From the NCBI GenBank assembly GCA_964577995.1, contig CAZOBP010000077.1, positions 1-12,549 on the forward strand: a DNA stretch of 12,549 nucleotides. Direction: 5' to 3'. The position numbers were made by a program, and so were the translations under genes. The DNA comes from JAUVXJ01 sp964577995 (GTDB lineage: Bacteria > Chloroflexota > Anaerolineae > UBA7937 > B3-Chlor). Position 1 is the first letter of the stretch. Each line of letters starts with the position of its first letter. The notes beneath the pieces are model-generated. The model was not told the DNA's origin, made no database searches, and saw nothing but the letters and a program-made list of their open reading frames with translations. This document shows, piece by piece, positions 1 to 6,236 of the stretch.

Positions 1-83
1 TGGAGGAGCCGAAGACCTTCCTGGTGGGAAATGCCGAAGATCTTGAAGCGCTTGCTGGCCGAAGGGAAGCTGAGAGGGCATAG
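1..83 (+). CDS. 3' end of an upstream gene, possibly an antitoxin partner (partial)
   Basis: The third forward frame is open from the window edge and stops at TAG 81-83. It encodes 26 residues that begin EEPKTFLVGNAEDLEALAG. The reading looks protein-like, and it overlaps the start of the next gene by about 53 bases in another frame. Small HEPN proteins of the following gene's type are often encoded directly after a nucleotidyltransferase-like antitoxin. This tail could be such a partner, but 26 residues cannot identify a family. The alternative is that this frame is open only by chance. Confidence 0.35.
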   Translation, partial: EEPKTFLVGNAEDLEALAGRREAERA

Positions 84-501
84 GACCTCGGCCCGGGAGA
101 TCGCGGACCTTCTGGGTGTGATCGATCGCGATCTCGCCGACGCATCGGTGCACGCGGTCTCGCCGGATCGACGGTTCGCCATCGCTTACGAAGCAGCGCT
201 GCAACTGGCCACCATTACCGTCTACGCCAGCGGCTACGAGACCCATGGCACCGGACATCACTTCAACACCTTCCAGGCCCTCAGGGAAACGATGGGCACG
301 ACGGGACGAGACTACTCGGATTACTTCGACACGTGTCGCAGCAAGCGCGCCACAACTTCCTACGACAGGGCCGGAGAGATCTCAGACACAGAGGTGGAAT
401 CGCTGCTTGAGCAGGTCAGAGGCTTTGGAGAAGAAGTACTGGCCTGGTTGAAGAAGCACCATCCAGACCTGGCAGAGGGAATCCCAGATGCCTCGGCATA
501 G
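31..501 (+). CDS. HEPN-like protein of the SAV_6107 type
   Basis: A 156-residue, mostly helical soluble protein. Its pattern matches small HEPN proteins of the SAV_6107 type: LLAEGKLRGHRTS near the N-terminus, an SPDRRFAIAYEAALQLAT helix at about 44-61, GYETHGTGHHFNTFQAL at 69-84, and CRSKRATTSYDRAGEIS at 102-118. The last block is where the family's conserved KRxxxxYD motif sits. The classical RNxxxH RNase motif is absent, and Ala replaces the Asn often seen after KR, so RNase activity is uncertain. Such proteins are commonly toxins or toxin-like partners in two-gene modules. ATG 31 is taken as the start, but the frame is open to the window edge and no convincing ribosome binding site precedes it, so the start may lie upstream. 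The gene overlaps the open frame ending at 83, which fits translational coupling. Confidence 0.7.
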   Translation: MPKILKRLLAEGKLRGHRTSAREIADLLGVIDRDLADASVHAVSPDRRFAIAYEAALQLATITVYASGYETHGTGHHFNTFQALRETMGTTGRDYSDYFDTCRSKRATTSYDRAGEISDTEVESLLEQVRGFGEEVLAWLKKHHPDLAEGIPDASA

Positions 502-517
502 TATGATGATCCACGTT

Positions 518-570
518 CTGTCTGTGCTCCCGCCGGTGGGTGAAGGCGGTGTTCTCGGAGGCTCTCGGGC
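518..570 (+). repeat. Direct repeat, copy 1
   Basis: The intergenic stretch 502-622 holds a sequence that recurs at 1410-1462, offset by exactly 892 bases with no gaps. Over 527-570 about 37 of 44 bases agree, with an exact 18-base core TGGGTGAAGGCGGTGTTC at 537-554. Read in the frame starting at 537 it encodes WVKAVFSEALG; copy 2 encodes WVKAVFTEALG. The mostly synonymous or conservative differences suggest both copies descend from one protein-coding sequence. In copy 1 the similarity is lost soon after this block. Confidence 0.7.
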
Positions 571-604
571 CGATCGGATTGCAGCCTGTCGCTGTTTCTA
601 GCGT

Positions 605-611
605 AAGGAGG
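605..611 (+). promoter_or_regulatory. Ribosome binding site fixing the GTG start at 623
   Basis: AAGGAGG is a near-perfect Shine-Dalgarno sequence 11 bases before GTG 623. No ATG lies nearby in frame, so this site decides the start. Confidence 0.65.
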
Positions 612-622
612 GGACACAGTCC

Positions 623-1435
623 GTGGAGACACTTCATAGCCGGCGAGATGTTCAAACGCTGCTCACAGAAGCTGACCGCCAGATTCTAGCCCGGGTGATC
701 ACGCTATTCAGCAGATATGTTGAGATCCCGCCACTTGGACATTACCGTACCCTGGCGGCCGACGACCTTTGGCTGTCACTGGTAGGTGAAGTGTGCGTTG
801 CGGGGGGCTCAGGCCCCTGGGGCCGCCTGCAAGCCAGCCCCGCTTCGGCCAATCGCTTTGCGGAGGCCGTTTCTCGTCAGGTGCTAGGCAGCCAGCAGTA
901 TCCGACAGAGTATCTGGCGCAGACCCTGAGGAGGCACTCTGCAACACGTTTCCACAACGCGGCGGCGAAGCGCCTTGTCTCCCTCCTAAACGCGCCAGGC
1001 GTTTTCCTTGACCGCGCCCTCGTCCTCGTCGAGGGCTTTTCGCCTGGAGACTCTGCCATCGAAACACGAGATGAACTGATCAAGCGCGCTCCGATGTTCG
1101 GCCTCAAGAGTGCTTCGGATTTCATGATTGAAGTTGGCCTCTCTCACGACGTTATTGCGCTGGATACCCGCCTTGTGGGCATTTTCCAGGAATACCTGGG
1201 CTACAACCTGACCCAGCCACAGATCCAAGGCCACCGACGACGCTATCTTTCACTTGAGGCAGCATTGCGAGCGTTCTGCGGCGAGCAAGGCGTCTCCTTG
1301 GCGCTGCTCGACAGATTGCTCTACCGCTTTGGCAAGATAGGGGCGATGGACATCGCCGTGAAGTATCCTGAGCTTTGGAACAGGATACTTGGAGTACAAG
1401 CGTCGCCGCCTGTGCGCGCTCCCGGGGCTGGGTGA
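623..1435 (+). CDS. HhH-GPD DNA glycosylase, 8-oxoguanine-glycosylase-like
   Basis: A 270-residue protein starting at GTG. Residues about 150-190 form a helix-hairpin-helix glycosylase core: ELIKRAPMFGLKSASDFM followed by DVIALDTRLVGIF. Lys162 and Asp181 are 19 residues apart, the spacing of the nucleophilic Lys and catalytic Asp in OGG1 (K249/D268) and close to archaeal Ogg2 (about 18). The conserved helix DDLWLSLVGEVCVAGG at 47-62 fits the first helical subdomain. The predicted role is bifunctional excision of a damaged or modified base with strand cleavage. Only the motif is seen; the substrate is unknown. The likely domain ends near residue 257, and the tail QASPPVRAPGAG and the stop TGA come from the direct repeat at 1410-1462, as if the original 3' end was replaced. 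It precedes another HhH protein and a type I R-M operon, so either a repair role or a defence role against modified phage DNA is possible. Confidence 0.7.
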   Translation: METLHSRRDVQTLLTEADRQILARVITLFSRYVEIPPLGHYRTLAADDLWLSLVGEVCVAGGSGPWGRLQASPASANRFAEAVSRQVLGSQQYPTEYLAQTLRRHSATRFHNAAAKRLVSLLNAPGVFLDRALVLVEGFSPGDSAIETRDELIKRAPMFGLKSASDFMIEVGLSHDVIALDTRLVGIFQEYLGYNLTQPQIQGHRRRYLSLEAALRAFCGEQGVSLALLDRLLYRFGKIGAMDIAVKYPELWNRILGVQASPPVRAPGAG

Positions 1436-1462
1436 AGGCGGTGTTCACCGAGGCCCTGGGGC
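1410..1462 (+). repeat. Direct repeat, copy 2
   Basis: Matches 518-570 without gaps, with the exact 18-base core at 1429-1446. This copy covers the last codons and the stop (TGA 1433-1435) of the glycosylase-like gene and continues into a longer protein-like reading frame. The two copies bracket that gene, which suggests it was inserted into or recombined with a duplicated locus. Confidence 0.7.
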
Positions 1463-1569
1463 AGGAGGTGGAGGTGGAGCTGGTGCAGGCCATGGGCAGG
1501 GGGGACGAGTGTTGTGAGTTTGTAGTGCTTCCCAGACCTCGGAGGTCTTCAAGACCTTCGAGATCGTAG
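1414..1569 (+). pseudogene. C-terminal fragment of a small ligand-binding-type gene (V4R or ATC-hydrolase-like)
   Basis: A reading frame ending at TAG 1567-1569 encodes WVKAVFTEALGQEVEVELVQ, then a short spacer, then GDECCEFVVLP. This order (amphipathic helix, beta strand, then a GDxxCEF ending) resembles the C-terminus of V4R-type or ATC-hydrolase-like small-molecule-binding domains. No N-terminal part of such a domain is present: upstream the frame runs antiparallel in sense to nothing recognisable and overlaps the glycosylase-like gene. It is best read as a gene relic. The family assignment rests on a short motif and is tentative. Confidence 0.4.
1534..1557 (+). terminator. Paired overlapping hairpins between the two HhH genes
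   Basis: AGACCTC-G-GAGGTCT (1534-1548) and AGGTCTT-C-AAGACCT (1543-1557) are two inverted repeats that share the middle arm, so either hairpin can form but not both. The position between genes fits a terminator or attenuator-like element. No U-tract follows, so intrinsic termination is doubtful. It might instead be a dispersed intergenic repeat. Confidence 0.4.
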
Positions 1570-1625
1570 CAGCGGGTAAGGTATGACCTAGCGCAGCTTG
1601 AAGACGGGTTGGCCCTGGAGGGGAC

Positions 1626-2846
1626 GTGCCGAAGTATACGAGAAGGGAAGTTGCACTGATCGCTGAGTTGCTCGCAGACAAGCTCATCGCCACCTACCGG
1701 GAGGAGCAGGTCCCGCTCATGGTGGAGAACTTCACCTCAGCCGGGTTCACGCGGGCTCAGCTGGTTCGGGACGAGGACAAGCTGTTCCAGATGCTGGTGG
1801 TCGCCGCCTACGATCGCCGCCCCTTCAGTGGAGCGGCTGGTGGCTACGAGGTGATCTGGGGTATTCGCACAAGAAGGGGTTCCATCCCGGACGCACTGGA
1901 GAGGCTCGGGTTGTTCACCCCAGAGGCAGTACTTGCGAAGAGTAGGGAAGAACTGGCGGAGCGGTTGCGAGGGGAGACTTACCATGGTGAGTCTCTCGCA
2001 ACAGACGGGGCAAAGGTTGAGTACGCAAGGACCTTGGTCGAGTGCGCCAGTGTTGTGGAGAGTGGGCTGCGTGCGCGGTTGGCCAAGGCAGAAACCGCCG
2101 AGGATGTTGCCTCTATCTACAAGAACCTCACGACCGTACACGGCATAGGGGACACAATTGGCGCCAAGCTGGTCAAATACCTCCTACGGGAGATTGGTGT
2201 AGGCAATGTCGGACCGGGCTGCTTCCCACTGTCGGTTGTCTGGCCCATCACCCAGGAGTACTGGGTGGATGACGCGGTGGGCAAACTCGGAGCTCGAGTG
2301 GACGTCGTGTTGACGCCCCTCGTCATGGGACTCCTGCTGAAGCATGAGGACCCCTTCGCCATCGACGCGCTCTTCTACCTGCAACGATACCATGAGCGGG
2401 ACTTCGACCAGTTGATAGATGACCTGCGCTCCATCGGTGGCCGGAACGCGACACTACAGACAGCCACGCCTCCCATTGGCCCGTCCAAGGTCAATCATGA
2501 ACTGGCTGGAATGCTGCTTTCTGTGATCGAAGAGATTCTGGCGGCGGCCAGAACCGTAGGCGAGCAAGACGTGAAGAGCGCTGGCCTAGGTGGGATCGTG
2601 ACGGCGAAACAGATCCAAGGTTCAGCCCAGTGGCTCTACAATGAGATGGGCAAGCTGGCCGAGCAAGGTCTAGCTGGGGAGATGGCTAGCTTCTACGGGA
2701 ATTGCTTGGGAAGTGAGCGAGGCCAGCACATCGGTTGGGCGCTGGATACGTTGGGACGGAAGAGCATGGAGTCCGAGGTCGAACGATTCCGGTCGATCTA
2801 CGAGTCGGCTACGTGGATTTCGGACAGACAAGGGGGCGAGGCGTGA
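1626..2846 (+). CDS. Unclassified protein with a helix-hairpin-helix segment
   Basis: A 406-residue soluble protein starting at GTG, preceded by GGAGG at 1617-1621. I do not recognise a named family. The region VHGIGDTIGAKLVKYLLREIG at about 171-191 reads as a helix-hairpin-helix DNA-binding motif. The preceding region (DKLFQMLVVAAYDRRPFSGA, 51-70, and GYEVIWGIRTRRG, 73-85) and following DPFAIDALFYLQR (242-254) could complete a fold distantly like HhH-GPD glycosylases. However, no Asp lies about 18-19 residues after the candidate Lys181, so a glycosylase active site is not visible. The C-terminal third (290-395) is helical and may be a separate domain. It lies between a glycosylase-like gene and hsdM, 70 bases before the latter, so a DNA-binding partner role is plausible but unproven. 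Confidence 0.6.
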   Translation: MPKYTRREVALIAELLADKLIATYREEQVPLMVENFTSAGFTRAQLVRDEDKLFQMLVVAAYDRRPFSGAAGGYEVIWGIRTRRGSIPDALERLGLFTPEAVLAKSREELAERLRGETYHGESLATDGAKVEYARTLVECASVVESGLRARLAKAETAEDVASIYKNLTTVHGIGDTIGAKLVKYLLREIGVGNVGPGCFPLSVVWPITQEYWVDDAVGKLGARVDVVLTPLVMGLLLKHEDPFAIDALFYLQRYHERDFDQLIDDLRSIGGRNATLQTATPPIGPSKVNHELAGMLLSVIEEILAAARTVGEQDVKSAGLGGIVTAKQIQGSAQWLYNEMGKLAEQGLAGEMASFYGNCLGSERGQHIGWALDTLGRKSMESEVERFRSIYESATWISDRQGGEA

Positions 2847-2903
2847 CAACGTTGAGTATGTGCCGGCCCAGCCTGACGGCTGCTGCGCGTGGTGACAGCC
2901 TTA

Positions 2904-2910
2904 GAGAGGA
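2904..2910 (+). promoter_or_regulatory. Ribosome binding site fixing the hsdM GTG start
   Basis: GAGAGGA lies 6 bases before GTG 2917, supporting that start over any internal ATG. Confidence 0.5.
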
Positions 2911-2916
2911 AGCCTA

Positions 2917-4950
2917 GTGGAAAACCACAGCGAGATAGTCAACTTCATCTGGTCGGTGGCTGACCTCATCCGCGACAGCTTCAAACGCGGCAAGTACCAG
3001 GACGTGATCCTGCCGCTGACCGTGCTCCGCCGTATCGATTGCGTGCTCGCTCCCACCAGACAGCGGGTGCGGGAGACCAATGCCAAGTACAAAAACAGCC
3101 TGGACAACCTCGATCCCCAACTACGCAAGGCGTCGGGCTACGCCTTCTACAACACCTCACGCTACCACTTCGAGAGGCTTCTTGCGGACGCGCCCAACCT
3201 CGCCAGCAACCTGAATGCCTACATCAACTGCTTCTCGCCCAACATGCGGGAGGTGCTGGAGAAGTTCGACTTCCAGAACACCATCTCGAAGCTGAACGAG
3301 GCAGGCTTGCTGTTCCTGGTAGTGGAGCGGTTCAAGACCATAGACCTCCACCCCGACCGCATTTCCAACCACGACATGGGCTACATCTTCGAAGAGCTGA
3401 TCCGCAGGTTCAACGAGGCGCTCAAGGAGAACCCCGGCGAGCACTTCACCCCTCGCGAGGTTATCCGCCTGATGGTCAATTTGCTGCTCAGCCAAGACAC
3501 GGAAGCGCTCACCCACAACCACGTCGTGCGCACGGTCTATGACCCTTGTTGTGGGTCGGGCGGCATGCTGACTATCGCCAAGGAGCGCATCCTGGAGACC
3601 AACCGTCAGGCGGAGATCTACTTGTACGGCCAGGAGGTCAATCCTGAAACGTGGGCTCTGTGCAAGTCGGATATGCTGATGACAAGCCCCCAAGGGCGCG
3701 ACGCCGACAACATCGCCTTCGGCAGCACTCTCTCGGCTGATAAGCATGCTGGCCAGCCCTTCGACTACCTGTTGACCAATCCTCCCTATGGAAAAGACTG
3801 GAAGATGGACAAGGCGGCGGTAGATGCCGAAGCCGAGCGCGGCTACGCGGGCCGCTTCGGGGCGGGCACGCCCCGCATCTCAGATGGACAACTGCTGTTC
3901 CTTCAGCACATGCTGGGGCGTATGAAGGACCCCAGGCAAGGCGGTTCTCGCGTAGCCATCGTGATGAACGGGTCTCCGCTCTTCACCGGCGACGCGGCAA
4001 GCGGTGAGAGCGAGATTCGCCGCTGGATCCTGGAGAACGATTGGCTGGAGGCCATCGTCGCTCTCCCGGAGCAACTATTCTACAACACCGGCATCGCCAC
4101 CTACGTCTGGGTGCTCTCCAATCGCAAGGAACCGCGCCGCAAAGGCAAGGTCCAACTCATCGACGCCACGACCTTCTGGGTGCCCATGCGCAAGAGCCTG
4201 GGCGCCAAACGTCGCGAAATGTCGTCAGAGGACATCAATCAGATCACCCAGCTCTTCGAGGCGTTTGAAGACGGGGAGCGGTCCAAGGTTTTCAACACCG
4301 CGGACTTTGGCTACCGCAAGGTGACCGTTGATCGGCCCCTGCGCCTCAACTTCGAGGCCACCTCGGAGCGCATCGAACGTCTCAAGGAGGAGCCGGTCTT
4401 TCAGAATCTGGCCACTAGCAAGAAGAAGGACCTGCAGGCCAGGGCTGAGGAAGAAGCGCTCGGGCGAGAATACCAGCAGTCCATCCTGGCAACCTTGGAG
4501 GCCATGCCGGACACTCTGTTGAAGGAGCGTCCATCCTTCACAGGGGTGCTGTCACAGGCGGCGAGAGAACACGGTGTGAAACTCACAGCGGCCATGAAGA
4601 AGGCGATCCTGCAAGCCCTGTCGGAGCGAGACGAGACCGCCGAGATCTGCCGAGACAAGGACGGCAGCGCCGAGCCCGATACCGGTCTGCGCGACTATGA
4701 GAATGTGCCCCTGGGCGAGGACGTGGCGGGCTACTTCGCGCGCGAGGTAGAGCCCTACGTGCCCGATGCCTCGATCAACGCCACCGCGCGCGATCACAAG
4801 GATGGGGAGGTCGGCAAGGTAGGGTACGAGATCAACTTCAACCGCTATTTCTATCAATACCAGCCGCCGAGGCCGCTGGAGGAGATCGAGGCGGACATCC
4901 GCGTGCTGCAAGACGAAATCGTAGCCATGCTGCGAGAGGTAGTTGGGTGA
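2917..4950 (+). CDS. hsdM: Type I restriction-modification system methyltransferase subunit HsdM
   Basis: A 677-residue N6-adenine DNA methyltransferase subunit that uses S-adenosylmethionine and works as M2S with HsdS, or R2M2S with HsdR. The N-terminal helical HsdM domain is seen at about 5-140 (FIWSVADLIRDSFKRGKYQD). HFTPREVIRLMVNLL at 176-190 precedes the catalytic domain. Motif I, DPCCGSGGM, is at 209-217 and binds AdoMet; motif IV, NPPYGKDW, is at 288-295 and holds the target adenine. Both are intact. The protein is longer than the roughly 520-530 residues of EcoKI or EcoR124I HsdM because of a C-terminal extension from about 490. The extension has a charged, coiled-coil-like part at 485-530 and ends INFNRYFYQYQPPRPLEEIEADI, a tail I recall from other long HsdM proteins. 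The stop overlaps the hsdS start, indicating translational coupling. Confidence 0.97.
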   Translation: MENHSEIVNFIWSVADLIRDSFKRGKYQDVILPLTVLRRIDCVLAPTRQRVRETNAKYKNSLDNLDPQLRKASGYAFYNTSRYHFERLLADAPNLASNLNAYINCFSPNMREVLEKFDFQNTISKLNEAGLLFLVVERFKTIDLHPDRISNHDMGYIFEELIRRFNEALKENPGEHFTPREVIRLMVNLLLSQDTEALTHNHVVRTVYDPCCGSGGMLTIAKERILETNRQAEIYLYGQEVNPETWALCKSDMLMTSPQGRDADNIAFGSTLSADKHAGQPFDYLLTNPPYGKDWKMDKAAVDAEAERGYAGRFGAGTPRISDGQLLFLQHMLGRMKDPRQGGSRVAIVMNGSPLFTGDAASGESEIRRWILENDWLEAIVALPEQLFYNTGIATYVWVLSNRKEPRRKGKVQLIDATTFWVPMRKSLGAKRREMSSEDINQITQLFEAFEDGERSKVFNTADFGYRKVTVDRPLRLNFEATSERIERLKEEPVFQNLATSKKKDLQARAEEEALGREYQQSILATLEAMPDTLLKERPSFTGVLSQAAREHGVKLTAAMKKAILQALSERDETAEICRDKDGSAEPDTGLRDYENVPLGEDVAGYFAREVEPYVPDASINATARDHKDGEVGKVGYEINFNRYFYQYQPPRPLEEIEADIRVLQDEIVAMLREVVG

Positions 4951-6236
4951 GTGAAGAGGGAATCACCCACGGCGAGGGTCTGCCGGGTCGCTGCAAGCCC
5001 TATCCCGAGTACAAGCACTCGGGTATTGAGTGGCTGGGGGAGATCCCGGCGCATTGGGACGTGATGAGAGTCAAGCGTTTGTTCCACGTTGTGAACGGCT
5101 CCACTCCGGTCAGCAGCGTGCCTGAGTACTGGGACGGCGACATTGTGTGGGTCACTCCAGACGATCTTGGCCGACTCACTTCAGATACCATAGTCCAAGG
5201 TAGCCGCAATATCTCTAAGGTCGGGCATGCGAGCTGCGCGACGCCGCTTGTGCCGCCGGGAAGCCTAGTGCTGTCTACCAGGGCACCCATCGGGCATCTG
5301 GCGCTAGCGGGTGTCGAGTTGTGTACTAACCAGGGGTGCAAGTGCTTACTGCCGCGCCAAGCACAGCACGTGGGGTACTTCTACCACCAACTGGCGGCGG
5401 CTCGGCCGGAGCTTGAGTCATTGGGAGAGGGCTCCACATTCCAGGAGTTGAGCGGTAGCAGACTCGAAGCGGTGCTGTTGGGACGTCCACCGGTAGGCGA
5501 GCAGAGCGCCATCGCCGACTTCCTCGACCGGGAGACCGCCAAGATCGACGCGCTGATGGCCAAGAAAGAGCGCCTCATAGAGCTATTGCAGGAAAAGCGC
5601 ACCGCCCTCATCAGCCAGGCCGTGACCAAGGGTCTGGACCGCAACGTCCCCATGAAGGACTCGGGCATTGATTGGCTGGGGGAGATTCCGGTCCACTGGG
5701 ATACTACTAGGGTGAAGTTTCTGGCCTGGTTCAACTATGGGGACTCACTCGGTGCGGATTCCCGAGAAGAGGGTGAGGTACCCGTCTACGGCTCCAATGG
5801 ACCCGTTGGCACACACGCTCGAGCAAATACCCTTGCCCCTTGTATGGTCATTGGGAGAAAGGGATCGTTTGGAAAGATTAACTACTGCAACACGCCGTGC
5901 TTCGCTATAGACACGACCTTCTTCATCGACCCGTCGACTTCAACAGCCGAAATGCGTTGGCTCTACTACGCCTTGTCGCTGCTCGGACTTGACTCGCTGT
6001 CACAGGACGCTGCGGTGCCCGGGCTCAGCCGACAGTACGCACATGATCAATGGGTGCCGCACATCTCTCCCGAAGAGCAGCATGCGATCGCCGCTCTTCT
6101 TGACCGCCAAACGGCGAAGATAGATGGTCTAATAGCTGGGGTCGGCGAAGCTATTGAGAAACTGAAAGAATACCGCACTGCCCTCATCTCGGCGGCGGTG
6201 ACGGGCAAGATCGACGTCAGGGAGGCAGCCTCGTGA
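4947..6236 (+). CDS. hsdS: Type I restriction-modification specificity subunit HsdS
   Basis: A 429-residue DNA-sequence recognition subunit. It is built as two half-repeats. TRD1 (about 23-185) starts SGIEWLGEIPAHWD, followed by central conserved region FLDRETAKIDALMAKKERL (about 192-230). TRD2 (about 237-375) starts SGIDWLGEIPVHWD, followed by the distal conserved region LLDRQTAKIDGLIAG (about 384-420). The conserved helices form the coiled coil that spaces the TRDs and docks HsdM. Two different TRDs imply an asymmetric bipartite target, which cannot be predicted from sequence alone. GTG 4947 overlaps the hsdM stop in GTGA, with AGAGG at 4935-4939 as ribosome binding site. TRD2 looks less GC-rich than its surroundings, as expected for an exchangeable domain. 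Confidence 0.96.
   Translation: MSEEGITHGEGLPGRCKPYPEYKHSGIEWLGEIPAHWDVMRVKRLFHVVNGSTPVSSVPEYWDGDIVWVTPDDLGRLTSDTIVQGSRNISKVGHASCATPLVPPGSLVLSTRAPIGHLALAGVELCTNQGCKCLLPRQAQHVGYFYHQLAAARPELESLGEGSTFQELSGSRLEAVLLGRPPVGEQSAIADFLDRETAKIDALMAKKERLIELLQEKRTALISQAVTKGLDRNVPMKDSGIDWLGEIPVHWDTTRVKFLAWFNYGDSLGADSREEGEVPVYGSNGPVGTHARANTLAPCMVIGRKGSFGKINYCNTPCFAIDTTFFIDPSTSTAEMRWLYYALSLLGLDSLSQDAAVPGLSRQYAHDQWVPHISPEEQHAIAALLDRQTAKIDGLIAGVGEAIEKLKEYRTALISAAVTGKIDVREAAS
5017..5049 (+). repeat. HsdS half-repeat, TRD1 entry copy
   Basis: This 33-base stretch matches 5659-5691 at 30 of 33 bases, at a fixed offset of 642 bases, with the exact core TGGCTGGGGGAGAT (5031-5044). It encodes the SGIEWLGEIP segment at the start of TRD1. 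Confidence 0.85.
5659..5691 (+). repeat. HsdS half-repeat, TRD2 entry copy
   Basis: Second copy of the 33-base repeat, core at 5673-5686, encoding SGIDWLGEIP at the start of TRD2. In-frame repeats of this kind can permit recombination that shuffles or deletes one TRD. Confidence 0.85.

Noticed and set aside
1375..1569. 64-residue frame as an intact gene
   Set aside because: Its first part overlaps the glycosylase-like gene, and only the end resembles a known domain, so it is treated as a fragment.
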